Shown: positions 7,883-17,814 of the stretch, piece by piece | Position numbering within the stretch: the stretch's first letter is position 1 | Layout: each line of letters begins with the position of its first letter | Origin: Bacteroidales bacterium | GTDB lineage: Bacteria; Bacteroidota; Bacteroidia; Bacteroidales; JAADJA01 | Assembly (NCBI GenBank): GCA_026984135.1 | Contig: JALSSR010000202.1 | Span: 1 to 41,119, forward strand | Length of the DNA: 41,119 bases | Reading direction: 5' to 3' | The notes under the pieces: generated by a model | The model's input: only the letters and a program-made list of their open reading frames with translations | Told to the model about the DNA's origin: nothing | The model's database searches: none | Position numbers and translations under genes: made by a program

Positions 7883-9664
7883 CTAATAACAATACCTGTT
7901 CTCCTCAATCAGCTTATCAGCTATTCTTCTCCTTGCACTTTTCACATTCACAGGACTATGATTCGTGAAGACATCAATCCTGTCGTGCATTATGGCCAGC
8001 TCTTCACCTTCAACAAAGGAGTTGGCGGCATCCTTTGCACTTTTATTGATATTGCAGGACGAATCATAAACATAAACATCCAAAATATCCTTCAAGATAT
8101 TCACATCTGCGTTATGAACTTTCTCCAGTTTCTCCACTCTCAGCATCGTTGATTCCGCACCGTATATCATCATAATAATATCCGAAATGTTCATCAATAT
8201 CTCCTGCTCCGTGATTATCTTTCTGTTAAACTTGTCGGAAAGGGCACCGAGCAGCATTAGTGCAGTATTCTTAAAGTTTTTAATGTAAAACCTTTTTTCG
8301 GCATAATAATCATTTTCCGGGATGGTCATATCGCCGGCTTCATCAAGATTTTTTATAATGGAATCGGCAAATCTAACCACATCGAATCCCGTTTTCAAAG
8401 CCTTCTTGATAGTTGTTTCCACAACCAGCAACCTGTTTATTTCGTTAGTACCTTCAAATATCCTGTTGATACGCGAATCCCTGTAGGCGCGGTCAACGTC
8501 GGTCTCTGCCGAGAATCCCATTCCGCCGAATATTTGCACAGCCTCATCAACAACATAATTGAGAGCTTCCGACCCGAGAACTTTCAGCAGTGCCGCTTCA
8601 ATTGCATAATGTGCTATTCCGTCTATAGTAGCAGCCGGTTTTTCTTTACCCTCTTCAAACAGGATGCCGATCATATCGTCAATATTCTTGCTCACCCTGT
8701 AAACGGCCGATTCCGTAACCCACGTACGGATAACCTGCTCCGCAAGCTTAAACTTGATAGCACCGAAATTGGAAATGGATTGTCCGAACTGTTTACGCTC
8801 ATTTGCATAATTAACAGACTGTGTTATAGCTCTTTTGGCAGCACCAAGAACCGTCCCGCCAAGTTTTATCCTTCCCATATGAAGTATGTTCAACGCAATG
8901 CGGAAACCCTGTCCGCGTCGTCCGAGAAGATTTTCAGCGGGCACCTTCACATCATTGAAGAAAATCTGAACCGTTGATGAGCCTTTGATCCCCATTTTTT
9001 TCTCTTCCGTATTTATTACGATACCTTCCGATTTGGCATCAACGATAAAGGCGCTCAAAACCCTGTCATTGTCAATTTTGGCAAATACAGTGAAAACATC
9101 AGCGAATCCGCCATTGGTGATCCACATTTTCTGCCCGTTCATTATGTAATGCTTTCCATCTTCGGATAAAACGGCATTTGTCTTGCCCGAGTTGGCATCC
9201 GAACCGGCATTAGGTTCCGTTAGACAGTATGAGGCAGCCCATTCACCGGAAGCAAGTTTCGGCAGGTAACGTTGTTTTTGGTCTTCATTGCCATAGTAAA
9301 CTATTGGTAAGGTTCCGATTCCCGTGTGTGCCGAGTAAGCAACCGAGAAGGAATATCCCGAACCCATTGCGGCACTTGCCAGCATAGAAGTCACGAATGA
9401 CTGCTCAAATCCGCCGTACTCTTCCGGTACGGAAATACCAAGCAATCCCAGTTCGCCGGCTTTGGCAATAAGTTCACGCATCAATCCCTTTTCCTGACTG
9501 TCAATCCTGTCGAGAATGGGGAATACTTCGGCGTTAAGAAAATCTTCGCACGTCTGTGCTATCATTTGTTGTTCTTCATCAAATTCCTCGGGAATAAAAA
9601 TGTCTTTGGCTTCCGTTTCCTTAATCAGAAACTCACCTCCTTTAAGAATGTTCGCTTTATCCAT
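7883..9664 (-). CDS. Acyl-CoA dehydrogenase family protein, long (VLCAD/ACAD9-like) form
   Basis: A 593-residue flavoenzyme of fatty acyl-CoA beta-oxidation. The canonical N-terminal helical, beta and C-terminal helical domains occupy about residues 35-420. Signatures are CLTEPNAGSDANSG (147-160), WITNGG (181-186), QIFGGMGFSAE (377-387) and RIFEGTNEINR (401-411). Glu404 in FEGT aligns with the catalytic base of medium-chain acyl-CoA dehydrogenase. An extra ~170-residue C-terminal helical region follows, as in VLCAD/ACAD9 and the ~600-aa Bacteroidota enzymes. A -7 box TACATTTG precedes the gene on the minus strand at 9697-9704. Chain-length specificity cannot be read from sequence. Confidence 0.93.
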   Translation of the reverse strand: MDKANILKGGEFLIKETEAKDIFIPEEFDEEQQMIAQTCEDFLNAEVFPILDRIDSQEKGLMRELIAKAGELGLLGISVPEEYGGFEQSFVTSMLASAAMGSGYSFSVAYSAHTGIGTLPIVYYGNEDQKQRYLPKLASGEWAASYCLTEPNAGSDANSGKTNAVLSEDGKHYIMNGQKMWITNGGFADVFTVFAKIDNDRVLSAFIVDAKSEGIVINTEEKKMGIKGSSTVQIFFNDVKVPAENLLGRRGQGFRIALNILHMGRIKLGGTVLGAAKRAITQSVNYANERKQFGQSISNFGAIKFKLAEQVIRTWVTESAVYRVSKNIDDMIGILFEEGKEKPAATIDGIAHYAIEAALLKVLGSEALNYVVDEAVQIFGGMGFSAETDVDRAYRDSRINRIFEGTNEINRLLVVETTIKKALKTGFDVVRFADSIIKNLDEAGDMTIPENDYYAEKRFYIKNFKNTALMLLGALSDKFNRKIITEQEILMNISDIIMMIYGAESTMLRVEKLEKVHNADVNILKDILDVYVYDSSCNINKSAKDAANSFVEGEELAIMHDRIDVFTNHSPVNVKSARRRIADKLIEENRYCY

Positions 9665-9696
9665 CTTTAATAAATATAGGTTTGTTTTAAAAGCCG

Positions 9697-9704
9697 CAAA
9701 TGTA
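9697..9704 (-). promoter_or_regulatory. Bacteroidota -7 promoter box for the acyl-CoA dehydrogenase gene
   Basis: The minus strand reads TACATTTG, an exact TAnnTTTG match, 32 nt upstream of the ATG at 9664. No convincing -33 TTTG was found, so this rests on the -7 box and its position alone. Confidence 0.5.
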
Positions 9705-9754
9705 CATTATTTTTTTTATTTCATATTTAGCTTCGGAAAATGATTTTTTTCCGA

Positions 9755-9843
9755 GGCAATTCAACGGATGACTGCGTGCAGGCGGGCAAGTCAACGGATG
9801 ACTGCGCGAGGGCCAAGCAATGGCAAGTCATCCGTTGAATGCC
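9755..9843. repeat. Small inverted/direct repeat element between clpC and the acyl-CoA dehydrogenase gene
   Basis: The 15-mer ATTCAACGGATGACT at 9759-9773 is perfectly complementary to AGTCATCCGTTGAAT at 9826-9840. Its 13-nt core occurs again as a direct copy at 9791-9803, so either left copy can pair with the right arm. The interior is GC-rich compared with its surroundings. It lies downstream of clpC in the direction of transcription. It could act as a terminator or 3'-end stabiliser, but there is no clear U-tract, so a mobile or REP-like origin is equally possible. Confidence 0.75.
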
Positions 9844-9900
9844 GGGTCAGGTATCTCAACCTTTCCGGACTTTTACGCACTTTCTTCGTACCGAAAGTAA

Positions 9901-12477
9901 TTACGATTCCTGACTTTCGCTTTTTTCGGGAAGCTGTTTTGTTTGTTTTTCAATTTTTATTGAAAGTTCCTCATCATCTTTATTATGATCCACGATTATC
10001 AAATCGCCTTCCGACAGTTTGGTTTTTATGATTTCCTCGGCAAGAGGATCTTCCACATATTTCTGGATTGCCCGTTTTAACGGTCGTGCTCCATACTGTT
10101 CGTCCCAACCTTTGTCAACCATAAAATCCTTGGCGGCTTCGGTAATCTCAATTTTGTAACCGATGTCATTAATTCTGCCGTACAAATGTTTTAGTTCAAT
10201 ATCAATGATTTTATGAATATCGTCTCTTTCGAGTGAATCAAAGATCACAACATCATCAATTCTGTTAAGGAATTCGGGAGCAAAAGCTTTCTTGAGAGCA
10301 TTTTCAATAACACCTTTTGCGTAAGTTCCTTTAGCCGATTTTTTAGCACTTGTGTTAAAACCGACACCTTGTCCGAAATCTTTCAATTGCCGTGACCCGA
10401 TGTTTGATGTCATTATTATAATAGTATTCTTAAAATCCACTTTTCGTCCCAGGCTATCGGTCAAAACTCCGTCGTCAAGAACCTGAAGCATAAGGTGGAA
10501 AACATCGGGATGCGCTTTTTCAATTTCATCAAGTAGAACTATGGAATAGGGTTTCCGTCTGACTTTTTCGGTAAGCTGGCCGCCCTCTTCATATCCCACG
10601 TATCCCGGAGGAGCCCCCACAAGTCTTGATACTGCAAACTTCTCCATATATTCGCTCATATCAATTCTGACAAGAGCATCTTCGGAATCAAAAAGATATT
10701 TTGCCAAGACCTTTGCAAGGTGTGTTTTTCCAACACCGGTAGGTCCCAGGAAAATAAATGTTCCGATAGGTTTATTCGGGTCTTTCAGTCCCGCACGGTT
10801 TCTGCGAATAGCTTTCACAACCTTTTTAATAGCTTCATTCTGACCAATTACCGAATTCTCAAGGTCATCAACCATATTAACCAGTCTGTCACTTTCGTTC
10901 TGTGCTATTCTCTGAACCGGGACACCCGTCATCATTGCAATAACTTCCGCCACATTTTCCTCCGTCACATCTTCACGATTTATCCTTGAGTCTTCTTCCC
11001 ATTTTTTCTTTTCCTTGTCAAGGTCATTCTGAAGTTTTCTTTCCATATCGCGAAATTTGGCAGCCTCTTCAAACTTCTGATTATTGATAGCTTGTGTCTT
11101 CTTTCCTCTTATATCTTCAATACGGTTTTCAATATCAATTATCTCCACCGGAACGTGGATATTGGTGATATGAACTCTGGAGCCGGCCTCATCAAGTGCA
11201 TCAATCGCTTTATCGGGCAGATTACGATCCGTTATATAGCGGGTTGTAAGTGCTACACAGGCTTTTATCGCCTCATCCGTATATGTAACAAGATGATGAT
11301 CTTCATATTTTTCCTTAATATTGTTCAGTATTTCAACCGTTTCCTCAGGAGATGTGGGGTCCACAAGAACCTTCTGGAATCTGCGTTCCAGAGCACCGTC
11401 TTTTTCAATATATTGTCTGTATTCATCCAAAGTGGTTGCACCTATACATTGTATATCACCGCGAGCAAGGGCAGGTTTGAACATATTTGAAGCATCCAGT
11501 GAGCCTGACGCATTTCCTGCACCTACTATTGTATGAATTTCGTCAATAAATAAAATAATATCGGGATTTTTTTCAAGTTCATTCAGTACCGCCTTCATTC
11601 TCTCTTCGAATTGTCCCCTGTATTTTGTCCCTGCAACCAATGAAGCAAGATCTAAAGTCACAATTCGTTTATTGAAAAGTGCCCTTGATACTTTACGATC
11701 AACAATTCTCAGGGCAAGTCCTTCTGCGATGGCAGATTTACCGACGCCGGGCTCACCGATAAGTATTGGGTTATTCTTTTTCCTGCGGCTAAGTATCTGA
11801 GCAATACGTTCCAGTTCTCTTTCCCTCCCGACAATGGGGTCCAGTCTGCCTTCTTCGGCAGCTTTGGTTATATCTCTTCCGAAATTATCGAGAACCGGGG
11901 TCTTGGATTTGGAGTCTGACATTTTTTTAATATTACCGCCAAACTGCTTTCCGCCTCCACTTTCTTCGGGGTCTTCATCGGTTGTCCCGCTTCCGGGCAT
12001 TTCACTCCGCGGATCCATTTTTAATCCCGTATCCTTATTTGTTACCATAGATTTCAATTCATCTTTAACTGCATCATAATCAACTCCGTGCTTCTGAAAC
12101 AACCTTGTGACAATATTATCATTATCTTTTAAAATTGCAAGCAAAAGATGCTCGGTTCCGATAAGGTCGCTGTTAAAAAGTTTAGCTTCGAGATAGGTTA
12201 TTTTCAAGGCTCTTTCTGCTTGCTTTATTAGTGGAATATTGTCCGATGTTTTCAGTTTCGTTCCTTCGGCATTTCCAATAGAAATTTCAATCTCTCGTCT
12301 TACAGCTGCCAGATCGATTCCGAAAAAAGTAAGGATTTGAATTGCCATACCCTCGCCTTCTCTCATTATTCCCAGAAATAAATGTTCAAGTCCGATATAG
12401 TCATTCCCAAGCCTGATAGCTTCTTCGCGACTAAACGATAATACGTCTTTTACTCTTTGTGAAAATTTAGCTTCCAT
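9901..12477 (-). CDS. clpC: ClpC-type AAA+ ATP-dependent protease ATPase subunit
   Basis: 858 residues with the full ClpC layout. Two Clp-N repeats (about 1-145) are followed by the D1 AAA+ module with Walker A GEPGVGKS (241-248) and Walker B IDEIH (311-315). A short middle region carries a UVR-like segment (about 463-480), and the D2 module has Walker A GPTGVGKT (578-585). The C-terminal D2-small domain ends in a charged tail. The VGF tripeptide at 705-707 matches the ClpP-docking loop, so this is an unfoldase for ClpP and not a ClpB disaggregase; the middle region is also too short for ClpB. It unfolds and feeds damaged or tagged cytosolic proteins to ClpP. clpP is not in the window. A small palindrome lies about 50-70 nt upstream. 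Confidence 0.95.
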   Translation of the reverse strand: MEAKFSQRVKDVLSFSREEAIRLGNDYIGLEHLFLGIMREGEGMAIQILTFFGIDLAAVRREIEISIGNAEGTKLKTSDNIPLIKQAERALKITYLEAKLFNSDLIGTEHLLLAILKDNDNIVTRLFQKHGVDYDAVKDELKSMVTNKDTGLKMDPRSEMPGSGTTDEDPEESGGGKQFGGNIKKMSDSKSKTPVLDNFGRDITKAAEEGRLDPIVGRERELERIAQILSRRKKNNPILIGEPGVGKSAIAEGLALRIVDRKVSRALFNKRIVTLDLASLVAGTKYRGQFEERMKAVLNELEKNPDIILFIDEIHTIVGAGNASGSLDASNMFKPALARGDIQCIGATTLDEYRQYIEKDGALERRFQKVLVDPTSPEETVEILNNIKEKYEDHHLVTYTDEAIKACVALTTRYITDRNLPDKAIDALDEAGSRVHITNIHVPVEIIDIENRIEDIRGKKTQAINNQKFEEAAKFRDMERKLQNDLDKEKKKWEEDSRINREDVTEENVAEVIAMMTGVPVQRIAQNESDRLVNMVDDLENSVIGQNEAIKKVVKAIRRNRAGLKDPNKPIGTFIFLGPTGVGKTHLAKVLAKYLFDSEDALVRIDMSEYMEKFAVSRLVGAPPGYVGYEEGGQLTEKVRRKPYSIVLLDEIEKAHPDVFHLMLQVLDDGVLTDSLGRKVDFKNTIIIMTSNIGSRQLKDFGQGVGFNTSAKKSAKGTYAKGVIENALKKAFAPEFLNRIDDVVIFDSLERDDIHKIIDIELKHLYGRINDIGYKIEITEAAKDFMVDKGWDEQYGARPLKRAIQKYVEDPLAEEIIKTKLSEGDLIIVDHNKDDEELSIKIEKQTKQLPEKSESQES

Positions 12478-12824
12478 TATATATTTTAATTCCTGATTTC
12501 CTTTAACGAGACTTTTACTTTATTATTACGTATTTTTCATCGTAATGTTCATAAATGTCAATAAGTTAACTAAACCGATAACCATTTTGCATCTGACTAC
12601 AAAAAGCTTACCTTTAATAACATATTGCCAAACAGATGACAACATGTCCGAATAGCCAAATGTAGATACAAATTTAGAGTATTGTTATGAGAACACCAAA
12701 TTTTATTAACATTAAAATGTTAGTAATAATAATTAACTGTTTTTTGCTGTTTTTCAGAAGAAATGTCTAAATTCGTGCCTTTTATTGTTATTTTATAATT
12801 AGCTAGTTTTGAAAGAGATAAAAA
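12478..12824. other. Divergent clpC-gyrA intergenic region (347 bp)
   Basis: AT-rich non-coding sequence without a plausible ORF. It holds an inverted repeat ATTACG-N10-CGTAAT at 12525-12546, close to the clpC start. A perfect palindrome, TAACAT-TAAA-ATGTTA, lies at 12707-12722, and a gyrA promoter candidate at 12740-12775. I found no clear TAnnTTTG box for clpC. The palindromes are candidate operators, but AT-rich palindromes of this size can occur by chance. Confidence 0.4.
12740..12775 (+). promoter_or_regulatory. Candidate gyrA promoter
   Basis: A TTTTTTG run at 12740-12746 (-33 element) is followed after 21 nt by TAAATTCG at 12768-12775, one mismatch from TAnnTTTG. Transcription would start near 12782 and leave a leader of about 43 nt. 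A second exact box, TAGTTTTG at 12804-12811, lies only 13 nt before the ATG, which would give a nearly leaderless message. Confidence 0.45.
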
Positions 12825-15395
12825 ATGGAAAATAGAGAAAGTGGTGAAAGAATCATTCCGGTAAACATCGAAACGCAGATGAAAACGGCTTACATTGACT
12901 ATTCAATGTCGGTTATTGTTTCCAGAGCGTTGCCGGATGTACGCGACGGGTTAAAGCCCGTGCATAGAAGAGTGTTGTATGGAATGCTTGATCTTGGAGT
13001 ATTGTCAAACCGGCCATATAAGAAATCGGCAAGAATAGTAGGGGAGGTGCTCGGAAAATATCACCCCCACGGTGACACTTCTGTTTATGATGCAATGGTC
13101 AGAATGGCACAACCGTGGTCGCTGCGCTATCCTTTGGTTGACGGACAGGGAAACTTCGGATCAATGGACGGTGACAGCCCTGCGGCGATGCGTTATACGG
13201 AAGCAAGACTCAGAAAGATTGCAGAAGAAATGCTGGTGGATATTAATAAAGATACGGTTGATTTTCAACTCAATTTTGACGATACACTCAAAGAACCAAC
13301 CGTTTTACCTGCTAAAATACCCAATCTTTTGATAAACGGAGCTTCCGGTATTGCAGTGGGTATGGCTACAAACATGGCCCCTCATAATTTGAGCGAGGTA
13401 ATTGACGGCACTATTGCCTATATTGATAATAACGAAATTACTATTCCGGAATTGATGAAATATATCAAAGGACCAGACTTTCCGACAGGTGCTGTGATTT
13501 ACGGATATAACGGGGTTAAAGATGCTTTTGAAACAGGACGCGGAAGAATTGTGCTCAGGGGTGAGGCCGTTATTGAAGAAAATGATAACGGAAAAAGCAG
13601 AATCATTGTGACATCAATACCGTATCAGGTTAATAAGGCCGATATGATTAAAAAAACGGCTGACCTTGTCAATGAAAAGAAAATTGACGGAATTTCAGAT
13701 ATCAGAGATGAATCCGACCGTAAAGGGCTGAGAATTGTGTATGATTTAAAACGGGATGCCATTCCGAATATTATTCTGAATAAATTGTATCAATATACTG
13801 CTTTGCAAACATCCTTCAGCGTTAATAATATTGCTCTTGTTCATGGAAGACCGCAATTGCTTAACCTGAAAGATATGATAAAGCACTATGTGGAACACCG
13901 TCATGAAGTGTTAATCAGAAAGACCAAATACGAACTTAACGAAGCTGAAAAAAAGGCACATATTCTTGAGGGACTGCTTGTTGCACTTGACAACCTTGAT
14001 GAGGTTATTGCTTTGATCAGAGCTTCTCAAACTCCTGAAATTGCTAAAAACGGATTGATGGAGACTTTTGAACTTTCCGAAATACAGGCAAAGGCAATTC
14101 TTGATATGAGACTGCAAAAACTGACAGGTCTTGAAAGGGATAAACTGAAAGAAGAGTATGCCGAATTGATGAAATTTATTGAGCATTTGAAAGAAATTCT
14201 TGAAAGTGAAGAGATGAGAATGGACATCCTGAAAGCTGAAATGCTTGAGATAAAAGAAAAATACGGGGATGAAGCCCGCTCTGAAATTGAATATACTGCT
14301 AAAGATTTTAACATTGAGGATACTATTGCCGACGAAGAGGTTGTGATTACAATTTCGCATTTGGGCTATATTAAAAGAACACCTCTTTCGGAATACAGAA
14401 GACAAAACAGGGGAGGTACGGGAGCGAGAGGAAGCAATATTAGAGATGAGGATTTTCTTGAACATCTGTATGTTGCTACAAATCATAACTATATGCTCTT
14501 TTTTACTGAAAAAGGTAAAGTTTTCTGGTTAAAAGTTTATGAAATCCCCGAAGGAGCTAAAACAGCCAAAGGACGTGCTATCCAGAATATGATAAGTATT
14601 GACAGGGATGATAAAGTCAGAGCTATTATTAATATTAAGAATCTGAAGGATGAGGAATACATTAATAATACATATATTATGCTGGCAACAAAACGAGGTG
14701 TTATCAAAAAAACAACACTCGAGGCATATTCCCGTCCGCGTCAGAATGGAATTATTGCAATTAATATCAGGGAAGGTGATAATTTGCTCGAAGCCAGATT
14801 GACAAATGGAAATAGTGAAATTCTCCTTGCACTCAAGTCGGGAAGGGCTATACGTTTCAATGAAAGCAGGGTAAGACCCATGGGAAGAAATGCATCGGGA
14901 GTGAGAGGCATTACACTTGCCGGACCTAAAGATGAAGTGGTGGGAATGATCTGTATGGCGGAAGATGAAACCAATGAAGTTTTGGTTGTTTCGGAAAACG
15001 GTTATGGTAAGCGATCCAACCTTGATGATTACAGAGTTACCAACAGGGGAGGGAAGGGAGTTAAAACAATCAATATTACTCCCAAAACCGGTAAACTTAT
15101 TGCAATAAAGTCTGTTTCCGACAAGGATGATCTGATGATTATCACAAAATCCGGAATTTTAATCAGATTGCCTGTTTCGGGCCTTAGAGTTATGGGACGT
15201 GCTACACAGGGTGTGCGTCTTATAAATATAAGGGAAAATGATGCAATTGCCGCTGTTGCCAAAGTTGAAATGGATGAGGATGAAGAAAATGTTGAGAACA
15301 TTGAAGGTGAAGATGGTGCTGAAGAAGTTGTTGATAATAAAAATGACAACACCGGAAATGGCGAAGATTCTAATGAGGAAAATACTGAGGCATAA
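12825..15395 (+). CDS. gyrA: DNA gyrase subunit A
   Basis: 856 residues, the DNA-cleaving subunit of type IIA topoisomerase that introduces negative supercoils with GyrB. The breakage-reunion domain starts [20 protein letters not shown], and the active-site tyrosine is Tyr124 in AMRYTEARL. The C-terminal beta-pinwheel contains a GyrA box, QNRGGTG (527-533), which separates it from topoisomerase IV ParC. The quinolone-determining loop reads [10 protein letters not shown] (80-89), with Thr85 at the position of E. coli Ser83 and Asp89 at that of Asp87. The last ~40 residues are an acidic, asparagine-rich tail. It is monocistronic or weakly linked to the TPR gene 150 bp downstream, which has its own promoter. 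Confidence 0.97.
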   Translation: MENRESGERIIPVNIETQMKTAYIDYSMSVIVSRALPDVRDGLKPVHRRVLYGMLDLGVLSNRPYKKSARIVGEVLGKYHPHGDTSVYDAMVRMAQPWSLRYPLVDGQGNFGSMDGDSPAAMRYTEARLRKIAEEMLVDINKDTVDFQLNFDDTLKEPTVLPAKIPNLLINGASGIAVGMATNMAPHNLSEVIDGTIAYIDNNEITIPELMKYIKGPDFPTGAVIYGYNGVKDAFETGRGRIVLRGEAVIEENDNGKSRIIVTSIPYQVNKADMIKKTADLVNEKKIDGISDIRDESDRKGLRIVYDLKRDAIPNIILNKLYQYTALQTSFSVNNIALVHGRPQLLNLKDMIKHYVEHRHEVLIRKTKYELNEAEKKAHILEGLLVALDNLDEVIALIRASQTPEIAKNGLMETFELSEIQAKAILDMRLQKLTGLERDKLKEEYAELMKFIEHLKEILESEEMRMDILKAEMLEIKEKYGDEARSEIEYTAKDFNIEDTIADEEVVITISHLGYIKRTPLSEYRRQNRGGTGARGSNIRDEDFLEHLYVATNHNYMLFFTEKGKVFWLKVYEIPEGAKTAKGRAIQNMISIDRDDKVRAIINIKNLKDEEYINNTYIMLATKRGVIKKTTLEAYSRPRQNGIIAINIREGDNLLEARLTNGNSEILLALKSGRAIRFNESRVRPMGRNASGVRGITLAGPKDEVVGMICMAEDETNEVLVVSENGYGKRSNLDDYRVTNRGGKGVKTINITPKTGKLIAIKSVSDKDDLMIITKSGILIRLPVSGLRVMGRATQGVRLINIRENDAIAAVAKVEMDEDEENVENIEGEDGAEEVVDNKNDNTGNGEDSNEENTEA

Positions 15396-15429
15396 TAATA
15401 TAGACCATAATTTTTTATTATTTTTATAC

Positions 15430-15461
15430 GGAATGAATTTGATTTTAATAAGAATCATTCC
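15430..15461 (+). terminator. Possible gyrA terminator hairpin
   Basis: GGAATGA (15430-15436) pairs with TCATTCC (15455-15461) across an AT-rich loop, 35 nt after the gyrA stop. The stem is short and lacks a strong following U-run, so this is a weak call. Confidence 0.3.
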
Positions 15462-15475
15462 AAATTGGCGTGCTT

Positions 15476-15507
15476 TTTGAGTAATTATCAGAAAATAAAT
15501 ATTTTTG
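15476..15507 (+). promoter_or_regulatory. Promoter of the TPR protein gene
   Basis: TTTG at 15476-15479 and TATTTTTG at 15500-15507 are separated by 20 nt and match the Bacteroidota -33/-7 consensus (TTTG and TAnnTTTG). The predicted start near 15514 gives a leader of about 30 nt before the ATG at 15546. Confidence 0.65.
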
Positions 15508-15545
15508 CCGGTGCAAAAAAGTAAATCATTTAAACATTAATAATC

Positions 15546-16772
15546 ATGAAGAAACTTTCATTATCAGTACTTTTTATCTTTGCGACACTCATCGGATTCT
15601 CGCAAAAAAATCAGGTAGTTAGTGCATTTAACTACCATCGTAACGGAAAACTTGATAAAGCAAAAATTGCTATTGATAAAGCAACCGTAAACCAAAAAAC
15701 AGTTGGAATGGCCAAAACCTGGTATTACAGGGGAAACATTTACCTTGATATTGCCAGAAGTCCGCTTGAGGCCTATAAAAATCTTGATCCGGATGCCTTG
15801 ACAAAGGCAGACGAAGCTTATGCAAAAGCTCTTGAGCTTGATACTAAAAAGCAGTACACTGATGAAATAATGCAAAGAATGCCCATCCTTGGTGAAGCCT
15901 ATTTTTTTGATGGTGCCAATTATTATAACCTTGGTGGACAAGCTATTCAAGAAGGTGATACAACCACAGCTAAAAAAGATTACCAAAAAACTCTGGATGC
16001 TTTTGAAAAGGCTTACGAAATATATAATAAATACGGTGCTGCCGATTCCACTAAAACAATGACATTATATTATATGTCGTATGCTGCCGAACTTGCCGGG
16101 GATAATGATAAAGCTATAACTTATCTTACACAACTCGTTGATGAGAATTACCCCGAGCCGGGAATTTACGTGACACTTGGTAATTTATATAAAGACAAGG
16201 GTGATAATGAGAATGCTGAAAAATATTTCGCTCTCGGTCTGGAAAGATTTCCCGATAATTTGAATATCTTATTAAATCAGATAAACTTATATCTTGCCAC
16301 AGGAGAGACAGATAAAGCTCTATCAAAACTTGAGAAAGCGGCTTCACTTGATGATTCAAATCCCAGTATTTTCTTTGCAATAGGGACAAGTTATGACAGA
16401 ATAGTTACTGACACAACTCAACCCGCTGAGGTTAGGGAAGATGCTTTTAACAAAGCTATTGCCGCTTATCAAAAGGCTATTGACCTTAAAGAGGATTATT
16501 TTGATGCCTATTATAATATGGGAGCTATTTATGTTAATAAAGCTGCTGTCATTATGGATAAAGCAAATCAACTTGATTTGAATGCCGTTGACGAGTATAA
16601 TACCCTCAAGGATAAAGCTGATAAAATGCTTGAAACAAGCTTGCCGTTTTTGCAAAAAGCGCATGAAATTGATCCTAATGATAAAAATACCATGGTTTCT
16701 CTAAAAGAGATTTATACAAGATTAAAAATGTATGATGACCTTAAAAAGATAAATGCCGAATTAGGTATGTAA
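15546..16772 (+). CDS. Secreted/periplasmic tetratricopeptide-repeat protein
   Basis: 408 residues with signal peptide MKKLSLSVLFIFATLIGFSQ. Helical TPR-like repeats follow. Clear 34-residue units occur near 165-200 (AELAGDNDKAITYLTQLVDE), 205-240 (GNLYKDKGDNENAEKYFALG), 241-270 (LYLATGETDKALSKLEKAA) and 315-345 (AIAAYQKAIDLKEDYFDAYY), where the A/G/Y/A/P positions of TPRs can be recognised. TPRs mediate protein-protein contacts, and the protein should act in the periplasm or at the outer membrane. A gyrA-TPR gene pair is common in Bacteroidota (established but functionally unexplained). A partner cannot be named from sequence. Confidence 0.88.
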   Translation: MKKLSLSVLFIFATLIGFSQKNQVVSAFNYHRNGKLDKAKIAIDKATVNQKTVGMAKTWYYRGNIYLDIARSPLEAYKNLDPDALTKADEAYAKALELDTKKQYTDEIMQRMPILGEAYFFDGANYYNLGGQAIQEGDTTTAKKDYQKTLDAFEKAYEIYNKYGAADSTKTMTLYYMSYAAELAGDNDKAITYLTQLVDENYPEPGIYVTLGNLYKDKGDNENAEKYFALGLERFPDNLNILLNQINLYLATGETDKALSKLEKAASLDDSNPSIFFAIGTSYDRIVTDTTQPAEVREDAFNKAIAAYQKAIDLKEDYFDAYYNMGAIYVNKAAVIMDKANQLDLNAVDEYNTLKDKADKMLETSLPFLQKAHEIDPNDKNTMVSLKEIYTRLKMYDDLKKINAELGM

Positions 16773-16778
16773 GATTGT

Positions 16779-16814
16779 AATAAAAGGGAGGATTGTTAAT
16801 GTTCTCCCTTTATT
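16779..16814. terminator. Bidirectional terminator between the TPR gene and miaA
   Basis: AATAAAAGGGAG (16779-16790) pairs with CTCCCTTTATT (16804-16814) with a one-base bulge. The stem is flanked by A- and T-rich sequence and begins 6 nt after the TPR stop. It sits between convergent genes and could serve both, although miaA ends about 100 nt further on. Confidence 0.6.
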
Positions 16815-16911
16815 ATTAAAAACCCTATTTAACATAATATTAATTATATGACATATTGTATATATGCTGTATATTCGTCTCTTTTTTATGCCAAAATCAT
16901 CGGTGACAATT

Positions 16912-17814
16912 TCAAATGATGTTCATTGCCAATCCGATTTTTTCTTTCATCGTTAAATTACCGTCAATCCAGTGAATTTCAAAACCCGAACGTTCCATTC
17001 GTCTGAACCAGGTCATTTGGCGTTTTGCAAATTGGTGTATTGCGGTGTTAAGCAATTCAACCATTTTGTCATAAGTTATTTCACCCGTTACATACATTGT
17101 CAAATACCTATATTCCAATCCGTAGAATTTGAGTTGTTCAGATGACAATCCATTGTTCAAAAGGTCTTTAACCTCGTCAATCATTCCGGATTCAAGTCTG
17201 ATTTTCAATCTTTCGGTTATCCTCTTACGAATTATTTCGCGCTCAAATCTTATTCCGAAAATCACATTATTAATTTCCGGAAAAGACCTGTCAATTTCGG
17301 GATGTTCACTGTAATATGTTTGTATTTCGATGGCACGAATCAGCCTTTTAATATCAGTCGTATCGGTGGTATTATGAGGGACTTTGAACTTCTTAAGCCT
17401 CTCAACAAGCTTTTCCCGGGATAAATCACTCAGTCTTTTTCTAAGTTGCTTGTTTTCAGGAACATCAATGAGCTTGTAACCCCTTAAGACCGATTCGATG
17501 TACATTCCTGTTCCCCCGCACATAACAGCCTTCTTCCCTCTTTTTAAAATATCTGCATAAACCTTCAGAAAATCCCTTTGAAACTCATATACATTATATT
17601 CATATCCTGCATCAACAATATCAACAAGATGAAAAGGTACTTTACGGCCGTTTACAATATAATCGTCAAAATCTTTTCCCGTTGCAAGGTCCATACCCTT
17701 ATAGACCTGACGCGAATCGGCGCTGATTATTTCACCGTCAAGACGATATGCCAGATTTGCGGCAAATTTTGTTTTTCCCGTTGCCGTGGGACCTAAAACA
17801 GTTATCAAAAACAT
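16912..17814 (-). CDS. miaA: tRNA dimethylallyltransferase (tRNA A37 isopentenylation)
   Basis: A 300-residue protein of normal MiaA length. It transfers dimethylallyl from dimethylallyl diphosphate to N6 of A37 in tRNAs reading UNN codons. The P-loop GPTATGKT at 8-15, the tRNA/substrate-binding DSRQVYKGMD (34-43), GGTGMY (99-104) and a C-terminal RQMTWFRR all match the family. The gene starts inside the end of the upstream glycosyltransferase (10-nt overlap at 17805-17814), so the two are probably co-transcribed. Confidence 0.95.
   Translation of the reverse strand: MFLITVLGPTATGKTKFAANLAYRLDGEIISADSRQVYKGMDLATGKDFDDYIVNGRKVPFHLVDIVDAGYEYNVYEFQRDFLKVYADILKRGKKAVMCGGTGMYIESVLRGYKLIDVPENKQLRKRLSDLSREKLVERLKKFKVPHNTTDTTDIKRLIRAIEIQTYYSEHPEIDRSFPEINNVIFGIRFEREIIRKRITERLKIRLESGMIDEVKDLLNNGLSSEQLKFYGLEYRYLTMYVTGEITYDKMVELLNTAIHQFAKRQMTWFRRMERSGFEIHWIDGNLTMKEKIGLAMNII

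Noticed and set aside
7306-7968. Overlapping open frames on both strands (including a repeated MHEAKLRHCRL frame) across the tandem repeats
   Set aside because: They are by-products of the GC-rich repeat. Copy spacings of 135, 137 and 136 nt change frame, no frame is preserved across copies, and no ribosome-binding or promoter context is visible.
12478-12824. tRNA or small RNA gene in the clpC-gyrA gap
   Set aside because: No cloverleaf, CCA end or GC-rich stem set was seen; the region is AT-rich and promoter-like.
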